Shown: positions 1 through 14,400, counted from the stretch's first letter. The stretch: 64,000 nt of DNA from Phaseolus vulgaris (GCF_000499845.2 NC_023758.2:15208427-15272426); one strand, 5' to 3'. The notes: a model not told the origin generated them from the sequence alone. Numbers and translations: made by a program.

Positions 1-570
1 AATAAGAACAGGTTGGAAATTAACGTGCATTATACTGGTTAAAACACTAGTATAATTACAAATGAACATAGACTAAAAGGTAGTATAGGAGGATATAGAG
101 AAGATAAGGTCCGTAGTGCCAACTCAAACATATTTTGTATTTTCTTTTCCGAGTTTAATTGAAATCACGCACGTCTAAAGATATCCAATCATAAATTATT
201 ATATAAATAAAAATATCAATTTTAGTTCCTCTTCGGACAAAAGAATAAACCCTTAGCATCAGAATTTCCAGGGTCCCTAGAAAGTCTTTTCCAACTGATG
301 AGCCAGGGCAAATGCAACATAAACATGGACCAAATTATTCCTAGGGCATCTTCTATCATCACTGAATAATGTCAAAAAGGAATGAGAGAGAAATTCCAAC
401 CATTAGTAAATATACTTCTCCCTTGATAACAAAATCCGACTAGGTTCATATATTCAGACATGTTTTTTTTTTTTCATTCTGAATAATACTATTTTTTTTC
501 TATATCAGTGACTTTCCCTAACCAAAAGGCCACTGTGACTAAACATAGAAGGTGAAGAAACAAATTCACA
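1..570. other. Intergenic region upstream of MIR395
   Basis: AT-rich non-coding sequence with no convincing open frame. It probably contains the promoter of the MIR395 gene that follows. A palindrome-like AGGTTCAT / ATTC...GACA block at 442-460 partly resembles the sulfur-limitation UPE element bound by EIL3/SLIM1-type factors, but the match is incomplete. Confidence 0.4.
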
Positions 571-574
571 CCTC

Positions 575-582
575 TATAAATA
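575..582 (+). promoter_or_regulatory. TATA box of the MIR395 gene
   Basis: A consensus TATAAATA lies about 75 bases upstream of the microRNA hairpin, which would place the transcription start near position 605-612. Plant MIR genes are transcribed by RNA polymerase II and normally carry such a TATA box. The assignment rests on motif and position only. Confidence 0.55.
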
Positions 583-650
583 AGAACACTGTTGGTGAAC
601 AGTTCATTGTCTTTCAAAGAATAATAATAGCATTCAAAAATGGAAGGTCA

Positions 651-761
651 GTTGTCCCCTTGAATTCCCCTGACCACTTCTTTAGCAACCCTTAGGTTTC
701 ACTTTTAGTGAGACTTTGCAGTTAGCCCTATTGAAGTGTTTGGGGGAACTCTAGGAGCCAT
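651..761 (+). ncRNA. MIR395: MIR395 microRNA precursor (stem-loop)
   Basis: The 3' arm at 731-751 reads TGAAGTGTTTGGGGGAACTC from its second base, matching conserved plant miR395 with T in place of the usual C or A at position 1. The 5' arm at about 655-682 (core GAATTCCCCTGACCACTTC) pairs with it through a mixture of Watson-Crick and G-U pairs, giving the star strand near 661-681. The loop is short, about 683-725, typical of compact MIR395 precursors. In plants miR395 is induced by sulfate starvation and cleaves mRNAs for ATP sulfurylases and the low-affinity sulfate transporter SULTR2;1. MIR395 loci often occur in tandem clusters; only this copy is seen in the window. Expression and processing cannot be judged from the sequence. 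Confidence 0.9.
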
Positions 762-1099
762 TTGATGCTTTTTAACAGAAAAGGTGTTCATTGGTTATAT
801 ATATATATATTATGATCTTTTTCAAAGTTTGCAATGTAGTTTCTCATCAGCTGCATGTCTTATATACTATTTCAGTTTGCACTGTTATTGTTCTTTTTTT
901 CACTTGCCATGCTTTCATTGCAGCTTTACTTGTGCTTGTGGAAATAGTGAATCATTTTTGGAAAATGGAAGCATTGGAAGAAGCTTATGGATTGCATCCC
1001 TTACAAACCTTCAACACTTTTCTTTATATTTCTCCTTTCTTATCACATGCATCACATTAGCCCCTTATATTTTGATATTTCCTTATTTCCCTAGCTAAC

Positions 1100-2200
1100 T
1101 ATTTCGATATCCCACCTCCTTGGGTGTCCATAAAAAATCACAAAAAAACTCCACCAATTGTTGTAAATTGTCGTAGTTGTTTGACTTTTAACAAAATAAT
1201 TATGTCATAAATAGCAATACACTTATTATACTTGACGATATATTATTAGATAACATTATAAAAAAATTTTGCAATACATTAACATTGAAATGAAATAAAT
1301 GACATTATTTTCCATAATAAAAGGACATTTTCGGTAAAGCTTAGTTAAATTCATGAGCATGGCTCACCAACAAACATAACAAAGTTAGTTTTTAATATTG
1401 AGATTGGTGCATTTTGTCATGATACATTTGTAGAAAAATAATAATGTAAAGGAGTAGTACAGGGAGTTTTTAGAAAATTTAGGTGAGTCTAAATTCCACA
1501 TAGAAATGACAGAGTTGGATAATATACCATGTAAAAATGAGAGAGTTGATTAACATATAGGAAAAAGTCTCATAAACTAATTATCTAGTTTTGAGTTGGT
1601 GTTAGTATCTTAGAAGTGATGTTAATCCCTTGTGTAGATTTCACTCAAAATAAAAAAAATCATCAAAAAAAATAATTAGAATAAAAGTGTTATAGTTTTT
1701 TTATATAAAAGAGTTAGAATATTAAGAACAATCATATATTCTAGCTTTTATTTTCAATCTTGTAATTATGTATTATATATAATACAAAATTTTCGTTTTG
1801 TCCGACAAAAAAACATTAAGTACATTACTTTTAGTATTCAAAATAAATAAATTTTAAATTGCATTATTGATGTGCTTAAATTTAAATAGATAAAGAAGTA
1901 GAGAAGAAAAATGTTTAAATAAATCACTAGCATGTTATTTCAAAGAATTTTGCAGAAATATGTAGATATGAGTATATTTTTAATAGTTGGTAGCGTTTAA
2001 TACTAGTAGAATGTATGTTTTGTGAAAAACAAAATCTGTACACTTTTTACGAAAAATCGTTAAAGATTATTTATTTATGAATTTGTCTAAAAAAATTTAT
2101 AAAGTCTTACGAATATATTTTTTAAAAAGAGCAAAATAAAAGAAAGGCCAAAAATCCTGGGCTTGTATTTTGGGTAGTCACATTTGCACCCATTTTCTTC
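1100..2200. other. AT-rich intergenic sequence
   Basis: No gene, RNA or recognisable element was seen here. The sequence is very AT-rich with many stops in all frames. Confidence 0.5.
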
Positions 2201-2204
2201 TCAG

Positions 2205-2635
2205 TAGAGACAACATTCTATTTTGGGCAGTTTCTTCCTGCACCCCTACATTTTTCTTCCTGCACCCCCACAATGTAATGCAAAGACAATAATATCCCTA
2301 CTATTTTTTAAAACTCCAAAATACACATAAAATCCACATTACTCTTTCTTCTTTCGGACAATGCAATTCGGTAATTTTACAGAATGAGAAATTCGCATTT
2401 ATTTTTTTACATTCCGGATCGAAAAATCCATAAATATTCCAGATTGATGAATCCGGTAATCTTCCAGATCCATCAATCCGTAACAAAAATTAGACTTCCG
2501 GATTCAGCAATCCGGAAATCAACAAGTTGCTTCGAAACAAATTTGGGATTTACAAAATTGAGGGGATGCAGGAAGAAACACGTAGGGGTGCAGGAAGAAG
2601 AAGCCTCTATTTTGTCCTCAATAGAGACAACATTC
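2205..2635. mobile_element. MITE-like element with inverted ends and a flanking direct repeat
   Basis: Inverted ends contain TTCTTCCTGCACCCCTAC on the left (near 2231) and its reverse complement on the right (near 2582-2602); each arm carries a second TTCTTCCTGCA block further in. A 14-base direct repeat, TAGAGACAACATTC, flanks them at 2205-2218 and 2622-2635 and looks like a target duplication. The inside has several short copies of a CCGGAT / ATCCG word. No transposase is encoded. The superfamily is uncertain; Mutator-like is plausible although a 14-base duplication is longer than the usual 9. Confidence 0.6.
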
Positions 2636-2639
2636 CAGA

Positions 2640-4350
2640 GAAAACTTTGGACATGGGTTTGTCACAAAAGGGTCTACACTGACCTCTTGTTGATAATTTT
2701 TCATGTGTTTCTTTAAGCATTATAAAATAATAAAAACCTAAAAATAATCTAAATTTTGACTAAAATGAGAAAATATTGCTTCTCGTATACTTCAAAATCG
2801 TATTTTTATGAGTGTAAGGGTGTGTTTGGCTCGGTTTATTTTAAACTTAAAGGTACCTTTTAAGTTAGTGATAAAAATTACTATCTTATTTGACTCATAG
2901 GGATTCAACTCAATCATGTCACATTAGTTCTTTCTTTTTCTTTTGTTGAATCAAAATATTACTTTTATTGTTCTCATCTCTAGAAAATTTCTGGATACAT
3001 CCCATTCATTTCGAAATAAATTTACCCAAATATTTTTTACATTCAAAAAAATCCTGTTCTTAAATAACTGGAAAGTAACCAAGAATTGTGACCAGAAAAA
3101 ATGAAACTTCCGAAAAATTGCATTTTAATTTTAAAAATATAAAATACACTTATAATCATAATTACATAACCAACAGTTGAGAATTGTGATAAAAATAAAT
3201 GTCTGTTGGACAAATCTTAAATTATCAAAATAATATGAATCATTAATTTTCTAGTTATTGCTAGTATATTTAATTTGTCTCATCATATAATCTTTTTTGA
3301 GAGAAATCATAATTACATCAATATTGTTTCTAGTCAATCTTTCTATTTTATTTTTCGGCAGATGCCCACTCACTTCCCTGTCATACTCACTATAACAAGT
3401 GTAATGATGTGGCCAAATCTAAAAGTAAAAACCCTTTTATTTGATCATTTTCTTGAGAATTATTTTTTAAGTAAAAAGCTTTCAAACAATTATGCTAGTT
3501 TTTGGAAAAATCACGTAATCATTTTTAAGCTTGATGCAATGTCACTGCAGAATTTTCCTACTGCAGATAACTTAATTCCGAAATTTGATCAGAAAAAGCT
3601 TCTAAACTTGAAAATTGAACTTAGAACCAATTTTTAAGCAATAGACAACATAAAAATAAGCACATAAGCTTAAATCCGTAATATATACCCACCAAAGTAT
3701 TCCTGTCCTATTAGAAGAAATTTGATATCTTACGCTGATCACAATATCACTTTCTTTATCCATGACCATAAATATAAATGAAAATCAAATCAATGTTGTA
3801 ATGTAAATCTCCATGTTTAACTATTCAAGTTTTTACCTCCTTCAAGTATCCTTGCCTTGAAAATAAGGTAGAATCACCTTCTCCACTGAGGTTGGATCAA
3901 CTTCTCTGAAATTGATAATATCCATAGTGAATTATTTATGGGACAAGAAAAAAGGCCTAAATAACAAATCAGAGGGCACTTATAACAAACATATTTTAAG
4001 GGAATTATTTATACCTATTAAATTAATTCCTATTGGGTTTTCCACAAAATGTTAAGGTTTTTACCAAAATTATGATTGAGACCTATAAACCTTACAAGCT
4101 ATCATTGAGCTAATTTTGGTATTTATAGAAAGTTGAGAAAAAAAATCTAAAACATACATGCAGGCTGGTTCATGTCTTTAGGAGAATGAAAAGTTATATG
4201 CATGGTGGCTGACAAAATTTGACCAAATCAAATCTGTATCCTAAAATTTCAGGTCTCACTCTAGATCTTTTTAGTGGGTACCGCAGCAATCTTTCTCATT
4301 GCAAGAATCTCCAAGGAGAGATTTTATTAAGATTTGATTCGTTCTACAAG
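2640..4350. other. Intergenic AT-rich sequence
   Basis: A 120-codon open frame at 3275-3637 has no recognisable domain and is probably chance. A block near 2816-2840 (GTAAGGGTGTGTTTGG) resembles the end of small plant DNA transposons, but no matching partner end was established. Confidence 0.4.
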
Positions 4351-4356
4351 GATTTT

Positions 4357-7300
4357 TTATTTTTTTTGCACTTGTAACTGTCTTAATAAATCAAGAACAA
4401 CTTTCCCTGCAAAAATGTTATTCACCTAATTCTTGTGGTGCTTGAAAGATAATAGAAAATATCAACATATCATTTGCTGATATGAATCCATTACTCACTA
4501 ATTTTCAATTATGAAATTCTGCCACAAGGTGATAAATGACATAAAGGCATCATTGATACTTGACAGTTGGCAGACTTAATTGCCTTGGTTTCTTTAAAGG
4601 TTATATAAAAAGGCACAATAGGAGTAGGCAAGGGGAAAGAGGAAGATTAGAGATCCTGAAGATCCAGATTAATTTCTCGAGATTGATTCTTGATGTGCCT
4701 TTCATCTTTTAAATTGCTTGTTTGTCTTAATTCCTATGAGATTATGAGTACTAAAATTCCTTCTTTGCTAATTGCCAGAATCAAGATGTAGCTTGCATTG
4801 GAAAGACCTTTGTTAGTAAAAAAGAAAGAAAAATTATAACTTTCAAACAAGCTAGTGAGCTTTAGTAGTAGTAGTCTAGCAATATTCTTGTAATAGTAAG
4901 TCATTTATAACATCAGCAAAACTTTTGCTCACCAAAATACATACAAGCAAATAATTTAAGTATGCATTTATGAAGATGGATACTTATATCTATCCATGTC
5001 ACTATTGTATTGGTGTACTCCAAAAATGTCTATCATAATCTATTTCTTTTTTATTTTCGGTGGGAAGGAGACATAAACCAAGAGCTTCACCCAATCAATT
5101 AATAAAAAAATACAAAGAACAGTCTTAAATGCTTACCAGTTCCATCCCTTGAAGATGACAGAGATCTATCAGACCTTATCACTCCTCTGCCACTCACAGC
5201 CATCAGCCTTTCATCTCTCGGGGAAAATGAACCTGACCGGCCATTGAGTGAGGATGAAAGTGAATGTCGCCTGGTTGTATTGCTCTTTTCTACCAAATCA
5301 GTAGCAAATCTTGGAGAGCTTTGTCCTCTGAGCTTAGCCTTTGCAGATTCGGTAGGAGCCATATAACTGGGCAGCCTTGGAGTAACAGGAGTGGTATATA
5401 ACTCATTATCTTGATCATTAAAGTTCGCAGGTAGTGAAGCTCTTCTCTGGGAATTGTTACTGATACAATTATCATCACCACCGTTCCGATCCTCACCAAC
5501 TCCTTGATTTTTTTCATTTTCATCCTTCTTCACGCTAGTCTTTGAAACAGCAATAGGATCATGATGTGGCTCATTATCATTCTCATCTTTTGCTGGCTGT
5601 CCATGACCCTTCTCAGGATCAGACTTTTCTGACTTTGCAACTGCCAAATCTTCCATTTTCTCTGAAGAGGCACTTGGGCCCTGCTCTAAAACATCAGTGA
5701 CAGTATGATCTAAAATCTTTCTACTGCTGTGTTTTCTTTTTTCATTAACAACCTCAGATCCATTTGAAACATTATGTGCGTGTTTTTTTTCAAGACTACA
5801 TTTCGCAGTTTCTTTTTGAGGGTGTTCCTGAGCTGTTGGCAATGGATGGCTTGAATCCTTTTTTGGACGCTGTTTAGATCTGTTAGCAACTAAAACTGAG
5901 CCATTGTCAGCTTTCACAGCAGAAGATTTTCGAGTAGTTCTTTTAACTTGTCCCCTTTGAACTGTCTGGGAACTTCCATTTTTCTCATCAAACACTGAAT
6001 CAAATTTCTTTTTCAATTCAGGAAGAGGTGCCCAAAAGTGTGACTGTGTCCAATAGTCAAGCCACTTCCAAGCCAAGTTAGTTTCTTCTTGATCAATGGA
6101 GAGTGATAGAGGAACTGCATATGGGGATGAAGCCAGAAGCTAAAATGGATAACATACGTAATGAGATTTAATTCAAACCAAAATAATATTATTAGATAAC
6201 ATAGTTTCAGAACAATATGAACTAAAAGGGAACAGCAAAAAAGTACACCATTTGTTCACAATCTTTGTTATAGCATTCATATTCAAAAATCAGTAACTAG
6301 TGAGTAAAGTAAAAATGGCAATTGACCAAAAAAATTGTTAAATCAACTTCCAATCAACAATCATGAGATTTATTACAGGTTCAGTGACCAAATCTAACTC
6401 ATTAGTGTAGTCATTCAACATTAATAATTACTGGAACTAGCATTGAACATTAATGTCATGCTCCACAATGCATTGCACAGGCAAGCAGTTTGAGGAAAAA
6501 AATATTGAATATTGAAAGATGAATAAACTTCAATACAAGCAAACAGTGAATAAAAGAATAATTTGGTATGGAACAAGATCATGAACCTATAACTATAACC
6601 AAAACAAGTTCAAAACTTTAATCTCATAGCACATAGAACTAGAGACAGGTTAGTTATGAGCCCAAAAGTTGAGACAAAATTGTCATGTTTTTAAAGACAG
6701 CGGGAGAAATCTCATGGACACTAACATTGTTATCTGGTAATAATATCTAGTAGTTTTAATTAACTGAAATAAATAATATATCAGATATTTGTCGAGAATA
6801 AAATAACCTATTTATCCCCTATGGGGCATTAAATATCGATTTTTACCTTGCAAACAAATACATTTTCAGACAGCTTCTCTTTCTGTGAGGATGAAACTAC
6901 CGAAATAGAATTTGAACAATGAGTATCCTGACAAAAACATGTTGAAGAAGGAATTAGTGAATAGAAAAGCAGGAAAAACGTAACTGAAGACATTCACCCC
7001 ATGAAATAAAATCTTAAAGTCCCTAGAAGATGCCAACTGTATGGTAGAAAAAATCTTTGGATACTAAATCAATGAGAAATTTTTCTACCAGAATGGCAAG
7101 GAAAATAATGCACAGATCACCGAATTGATGAATTAGTTAAAGCACTTTTACCTTACAAATTTTCTGGACTGCATGCCCAATATCAGAACGTCTAACATTG
7201 CAACCACGAGCCAATGCTTGAAATTTAACTATTCCCTTCACACAGTATAAAGCAGAAACAGCTTGTCTTCTAACCAAGTGACCACGAATGAGAGATTGTA

Positions 7301-8253
7301 GTTGTATGGCACCTCTGAGAGTTTGAAATGTTTGACGAGCCTTCAATGAAAATGTAGGAGTCACATTTTACATTCAGTAACATATATATAGAAACTTCCC
7401 AAATATAGAATCAATGCTTACGAAACTTGCACACAATAGCTTACAAATTAAGAATCAATGAGCAGGGCAAGTTTTGATCAAATATATCATGACACGATAA
7501 TTTCAAATAAGAATCCAACACAAAATGCAGAACAGACAAGACAATGACTATAAATGAATGAAATACCTACATTTTCCTTTTCTCTATAACTGAAAATCTC
7601 AAATATTAAAAGTGAAATAAATGTGGTTGCATTTGTATCTGTAAATATTTCTACGCATTTATATGTATAATTGCAAGGGGGTGAACACCAGATAGCTTCT
7701 ACAAGCGGCCTGAACTTTTATAGCTGCTTCTGTAAGCTGAAGTTTCTCAGTATCCTCTTGAGATCCAAAATTAGCCACATCCTGCACCTTAGCCTCTTCA
7801 TCTCCAGTTGAAAGAACATTCTTATCAAGTGAAGATCTACTAACTACCTCCTTTTCTGAAAGCACTACTTTAGTATCATTAGCTCCAGATATCGGCGGCG
7901 GCGGCGATATCAGCAGAGAATTAACAGGTGGATCAGACACAGGTACCTCAGAAGACACCACCACATCCTTATCACTTGATGGTTTCTAAACACACAAAAT
8001 AGAAAACAGTTACAAAACAAGTATTTCAAAAGTTTAAGCACTCACAAACACAGATCACAGGAAACAACAATTAGACGTTCTCCCTCCGTAGTTTCCTTTA
8101 TAAAATTATAACAAATCATAAACACAAAACTTAAGTCAACCACGACATCCTTACAAGAATATCATTCTTCTTTGATGAAGTAGACTTTGACGACGATTTC
8201 TTCCCCAAGAGTAAGTTCTTGAACCATTTGCCAGGACTTCTTCCTTTCCCCAT
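4357..8253 (-). CDS. IQ67-domain (IQD) calmodulin-binding protein
   Basis: Plant-specific IQD scaffold, expected to bind calmodulin and associate with microtubules, membranes or the nucleus. Proposed exons (complement): 8155-8253, 7689-7985, 7152-7340, 6847-6927, 5137-6139 and, tentatively, 4357-4406, giving about 572 aa. All joins keep frame; four introns are phase 0. The N-terminus MGKGRSPGKWFKNLLLGKK is the basic start typical of the family. The IQ67 domain spans residues about 120-186: a degenerate IQ motif (VQAACRSYLARQ), then IQLQSLIRGHLVRRQ and VKFQALARGCNVRR, interrupted by the usual conserved intron between residues 132 and 133. The long acidic/basic low-complexity tail resembles the IQD31/IQD32 group. 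The donor at 7688 is GTGTTC, a weak site. The last exon is a guess: a good TTTTTGCAG acceptor at 4407 restores frame and reaches a stop after 16 codons. A 5'UTR intron is likely (donor near 8768, acceptor near 8284). Confidence 0.85.
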
Positions 8254-9059
8254 GTCAACCACAGAACTCAAGCATCAAAATCTGCAAGATTCAACTAGAT
8301 GTCAAACAAAATTAAATTCACCAACCATAAATTTAAAATTTAAAGCTAAAGACACTAATACCCTAACATAAATACATTTTACAAAAAGGAAATATGAGTG
8401 CGCAGCTATGTAGCGAGAAAGTTTCGTAGAGTAATTGAAAAATCCAAAACCGAACCGTGAAGTCTATTTACAAAAAAGGACAATAACTCGAACTCGAAGT
8501 CAAAACTAACAAAAATTGCAATTAATTCTACACAGCACCAACCAAGAGTCAATTTAAGTCTTTCCTGAATAAGCATTAAGATCAGCAAACCCCAACACAA
8601 AAATAATAAAAATCAATAAATTTTTATCTTAAAATAGAAAAGCCCAACCAAATGCAGCTAAGGTGGAACACAATACAGCAGATTCAGATCAACAACACAC
8701 AAAAGCAAGGATAAGAGAAAGAGGGTCAAACCCACAAATAGAAAAAGAAGGAGCAGAACCCTATACCTCCAATGGTGAAGAAATGAAACAGAAAAAGTGA
8801 GGAAATTGGCGAAAAGTGTTAGGAAGAAGAATGACTTAGGAAGAGTAGAGGATAAGAAGGAAGAAGAGATTTAGTATGGCTGGAGCTGAGGTTTGGATCA
8901 AAGTTGCCGCTTTGGTTGCAACGAAGGGAACAGTGAGAACCTGAAGGGACATGAAAGGAAGAGAAAGTATGGCTGAAGCTGAAAAGCAAAACGTCACAGA
9001 TTCCTCTAACGAGGTTTCAATTTTGAACAAAAAAAAAGAACCACCTCATATTTTTTCTT

Positions 9060-9585
9060 AAAAAAATTAACAAACAAAAAATTGAAATTTGAATTTCGTT
9101 AATGCCCATTTTATATTTCTCGATACTTTCATGTAAACAATATAATAATTAGGGTTGTGAGTATATTTAGATCAATTTTATATAAATATTTTAAAATTGA
9201 ATAATTTTCTATGAGATAAAATTAAACTGGATACCATTTAAAAATAAAAAAATAAGAGAAACTTTATTATAATTTGATTTTATAGGTTGTGAAGATATGT
9301 CTTTGGTGGTGGGTATGCTCTTCGGTCTTTTACTCCCTGTTTGCTTCCATGGATGTACTGTTCAAGAGGAAGGATGTGAGTGGATATCTATGGTTTGGAT
9401 CAAGGGATGTGCAGGGAAGTGAAGGCTCTCCCCTCAAAATGAAGAGATGTAGAGAGAAAGCCATGTCACCATCCCTTATTTCCAAATTTACCCTCATTTG
9501 AATGTATCACAATGTTTCATTTGAATGTATCACAATGCTTCATTTGAATGTATTAGTATTTTAAAAAATTTATTGTACAATGTTT

Positions 9586-9630
<45 letters not shown>

Positions 9631-11230
9631 TTATATATATATATAATATATATATATAATATTTAAAATGAAGAAACAAATCATAATAAATTTTAAAGAA
9701 GTTTTAAGTTTGTTTATTATTTTATAAAATATTATAAATCAGTGTAAAAAAAACATATAGTTAAATAAAATCTTCCATTTATATATTAGTTATTAGAGTA
9801 GATCAGGTGATACCTACTTTTCAAGTTCATATTTTATTAAATGTGATTGGATTTAGTTTTTTTTAAAGAAAATAATATACTATATCTAATTAAAATTGAA
9901 AATATTACCTGGGTTGATCATGGTCATCACCAAAAGATTATATTAAACATTTTTCATTTTATTTTATACTAAATATTTAATTTATTTAATACAAAAAAAT
10001 CCCTAAAAACAATTCATCACTTAAAATAATTTTATTCTAACTTAAATTATTCATTAGAAACTGAAAATATAATTAATATATTTTCACGTATTTTTACATA
10101 ATTTATTAATAAAAACTACACTTTATTATAAATATTAGTTATTAAATAAATTTAACTAACACAAATATTTAATAAAACAAAATAATAATAATTAATTATT
10201 GAACTATATCGGATTATACTACTAATACGTTTTTATTCTTATTTTTTATTATAATTTTTTATGGAATCCTTTTCTATGGTTAATTAAGTTATATTTTTGT
10301 TACTATTGTATTTTTAGATTGTTTATTGTGAGGTTTTTTAATATTAGAAAATAGTAATTTTTTATTTATATAAGATGTAATTTATTTTTTAATTTTATAG
10401 TATATGTTTAATATTTAAAGAAATTATTTGAAATTCAATTTTTTTTGTTATGTTTATATTAATATATTTCTATATATAGTTATTATGTTTATGAGTTATA
10501 ATTTATTTTATTATAATTTTTTATGAATTTTTTTTATTGTTAATTACGTTATATTTTTGTTGTTGTGGTATTTTTTTTATTTTTCATTTCTAGAGGGTTT
10601 TTAATATTAAAAAATAATATCTTTTTATTTATATAAGATTTGATTTATTTTTCAATTTTATTACTTGAAGTTATGTTTTTATTTAATTTGTTGAATACAT
10701 ATTTTTTTTTAATTATAGTTTTTATATTATACATATTTACATTTAACATATACTTTTTTAATTATAATTTTTAAATCTACGAAATGTGTGAAAGTTTTTC
10801 ATTTTTAAGCAAAAACAACTCATTTTATTATTAATTTTTTTAATAGGCAAGGGTTAATCTGTAAAGTAACATTTCACACCTTTAAAAAAAATTAAAATTT
10901 CTTCATAACCATCACATCACTCACAAACTCCCATAAACTTTCCTCACACATCCACCCTAACATACCACAATCCAAACACCTTCACTTTTTTCACACTTTC
11001 CTCAGACATCCTCACACATCCACTCCCTCAAACCCTCACACATCCCCTCCCTAATCCAAACAGAGCCTTAGGGATCCACTCCTAATGGTACTCGGTCGTT
11101 GTTCTTTGGTTAGTAAAAGGGAGTACATGTAAAAGTCTTTCAACGGTTAAGTTAGTGTTTGGTATTCGATTGTTGAGGATATTAAATGTACTTAGTATAT
11201 GTCAACATATTTATAAAAATGTGTTGGGCT
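9060..11230. other. AT-rich intergenic region with possible decayed element
   Basis: This region is extremely AT-rich and has no supported gene. A GC-richer block at 9290-9480 and another at 10890-11075 share GTTTGGAT...GGGATGTG words in opposite orientation, hinting at the inverted ends of a decayed DNA transposon about 1.7 kb long. The similarity is too patchy to call with confidence. Confidence 0.3.
9589..9660. repeat. (AT)n microsatellite
   Basis: About 70 bases of alternating AT with a few AA/TT interruptions, able to form a hairpin. Confidence 0.9.
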
Positions 11231-11245
11231 CATGCGGTAATGGAT

Positions 11246-11435
11246 CTAGATTAACACGATTATCACAATTAATTTTTTCATTAGTCTGACATCCAATACA
11301 AATTCAGTCATGATTATCACGGTCATGGCCGAGATATATTAGGTATGTTCGACTACATCTTGGACATGTAAGTCATTTACCATGGTAAAGTTTGTACTGG
11401 ATGTCAGACTAATTGTGATAACGGTGTTAATCTAG
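11246..11435. repeat. Inverted repeat (about 45-base arms)
   Basis: The left arm at 11246-11302 (CTAGATTAACACGATTATCA ... CATCCAATACAAA) is matched in reverse complement by 11391-11435 (TTTGTACTGGATGTCAGACT ... GTTAATCTAG). The left arm carries an insertion of about ten bases. The arms are separated by roughly 90 bases. It lies at the edge of the minus-strand gypsy remnant and may be a small foldback insertion or an inverted duplication of the element's end. Confidence 0.7.
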
Positions 11436-14400
11436 GCCTACTGTCGTAAGGATAAAACACGTCTTTATAAATAGCTTGACCCATACCATGCAAAGATAAG
11501 CATTTAATACCCTCAATTATTGATATTGAACACTGACTGTGGGAGGACCCTTTTATAGGTATCCCCCTTTTGTTGATCGAAGATCGACAACCAAGTACCC
11601 TAGGAGTCGACACCTGGAAGATCGAAGAGTGCACATAACGACGAGGACATATCCTTTCTGAGACTTTCCAAGACAATCCATGCCCAGTTTCCTTACTTTT
11701 AGAGGATTCGTACACATGTAGGATCCATGAGTTGCCATGCTCCATTGGTTCTGGACTTAGCTCAACCGCGAAATCAGCTAGGCATTGTGACTTGAGGGGT
11801 CCTCTCGACTCGTACTTAATGTTGAATTCTAACAGTTCTATCAACATGTTTATCATCCTTCCCACGAGGTCAGGCTTGGATAAAACCTTATTTATTGGGC
11901 AATCTATTTTTACTATAATCTGGTGGCTTTGAAAGTACGTCTCATCAGTCATGTTGTGGCAACTAATACAAGCACAACCTTCTCGATCTTCTGGTATCTC
12001 ATCTTTGTTGTTTGTAGGGTTCGACTAATGAAGTAGACAGGTTGTTACTCACCGCCTATATCATGTACTAAAGTTGAGCTTACAACTTCATCTAATACCG
12101 AGAGGTATGCCAAAATGGGATGGTGAGGTGAAAAATTTTGGATCACGGGAGGGGCAACTAGAAAATTCTTCATTCGGCTAAAATTTCTTTGCACTAGGGT
12201 GTCTAGTCAAATTTGGAACCTTTCTTCATTAAATGCACAATCGCCATCATCTTGTTGGCTAGCCTTGGTAGGAATCATGACTAAGACGTCAGCCTCTCGA
12301 TAAGTCTTTGAACTTTCTTGACATCTTTTTGTCTACATATCTCGAATAGAGTTAGGCATTTGTGTGTGTTGGCCTTTATCCCTTTACATGTCAACCTGAA
12401 GCCCAAGAACTTACTACATTCTACCCTGAATATGCATTTGTCGGGGTCTAGCCGTATATTTAATCTTCTAAGTGTGGTGAAGACTTCACTTAGGTCCTCA
12501 ATCTGCTTTTAACACGACTCGAATTTGACCACCATGTCGTCCACGTAAACTTTGACATTTTGTCCAATAAGGCCTTTTGAGTACTATGTCCATCAATCTC
12601 TGATCTCGTAGTAGTAATTGGCTTTGTTGATCATGAAGATAGTTTTTTCTTTGTCCTTTGGTACATCTGAATTTGATTGTAACCTAAGTAGGCATCAAGG
12701 AATCTAATGATTCTATTATCAGTCATTTTGTTGACAAGTTTGTCTATACTCGACAAATGATAAGTGACCTTTGGACATGCCTTATTGACATCTGTGTAGT
12801 CGGTACACATTTTCCCCTTTTCGCTAAGCTTTTTAACCATGAATACATTCACGAGCCACATGGTATATTTTGCTTTAGTGATGAAACTGACTTCCAGTAA
12901 CTTTTTGACCTCTTTCTTTCCTACTTGTCTATTCTCATCATCCAACTTCCTATTCTTTTGTGAAATTGGTCTTGCCTCACAATAGATTGAAAGCTTGTGG
13001 CACATAACCAGTAGGTCTACGCCTGGCATGTCAATGGTCGTCCAACCGAACAAATCGACATTCCTGGTGAGGGTTTCAAATATGTTCTCGGCCTCAAAAG
13101 GTGTCAGGAATGTGCCCATGTTTGTGCATTGATTGTCCACTTTGAGCTTGATGATCATGTTGTCTTCCCCTGGCTCCACCCGGACTTCATCGTTTATCCT
13201 TGGGTTAAGGTCTACTAAAGTAATGATGTTTGTGTTCGGTTTCCGGTGTTTTGTGCTCAACATTGACTGCTCGGGATGTAGGCACAAGATTATCTAGCGA
13301 TTTTTTGGTCCACATGGACCATTACGATGTCTTCGAAAACCGATGGAAATTTCATGGCTAACTATGGGGTGAACATTATCGCTCCTAGTTGATTCAAAGA
13401 TGGTATGCCTAAAAAAATGTTGTACGATGTGTTAGCCTCAACAATGAGGTATCAAATTTTTATTCTCCGGCTACTCAGAGTCTCTTCCCCAAACTTTATA
13501 TCAAGGTCAATGTGTCTCTTCCTATCGACTCTTTCAGCAGAGAATCCTACGATTTGTTTGTCATGCAATTGAATCTCGTCCTCAGAACGCTCTTGAGTAA
13601 AGGATGTTTATGGAACTCCCTTTATCTACCAGGGTCTTCACTACTACAAAGTTCTTAACTTCTACCGTAATGACCATGGGGTCGTCCTGCATTGGGTCAA
13701 TGGCCTTGAATTTGACGTTGGTGAAAGTCATTGGGGGCATTCATCTTAGAGGTGGGGTTGTTATGGTATTGATGGACTAGACAATCCATAAATGGCATTT
13801 TCGAATGATGTCGAGTGCCCTTCTATTGTAAATTGCCTCGCAATTGTATTTATCACCCCTCTTAGGGTAACATCTTGGCCTTCATTCGTCTTCGCCCACT
13901 TTGTTCTCGTCATCATCTTGACGGTAATTGATGCATTAGCTGCTCGTGTCTCATTTTTTAGGGGATCGAGCATTTTCTCGGTGGTCAGTATTTTGACAAA
14001 CTTTCTTAAGTGTCCTGCATGTATTAACTCTTTTGATTTTTTTCTTTCAAGGCTTGACATTCTTCAATTGTATGCTTAAAGTTGTGGTGGTATCAACACT
14101 TCATCCATTTTGCAACTCCTATCTACATTAAGAAGGGTTTACCGAGTGAATCTTGATACCCTATGCTTCTTTGGCTTAGGGGGTTTTGTTGTTGTTCTAA
14201 CTTCTTAATCTCCTTTTTGTCCTGGAGTATTTTGGCACGGGTCAAGCTTTTGAACTCATGTAATTCTTCTAACTGCATGAATTTTGCAAACCTCCTTTGT
14301 AGCTCGTCCAAGTCGACTGCTAGTTTTTGGAACAAACTATATGTGAAAGGTTTTGATATAAGTTTCATCACCATGTGGTGCAACCACCTTAGGACTAAGG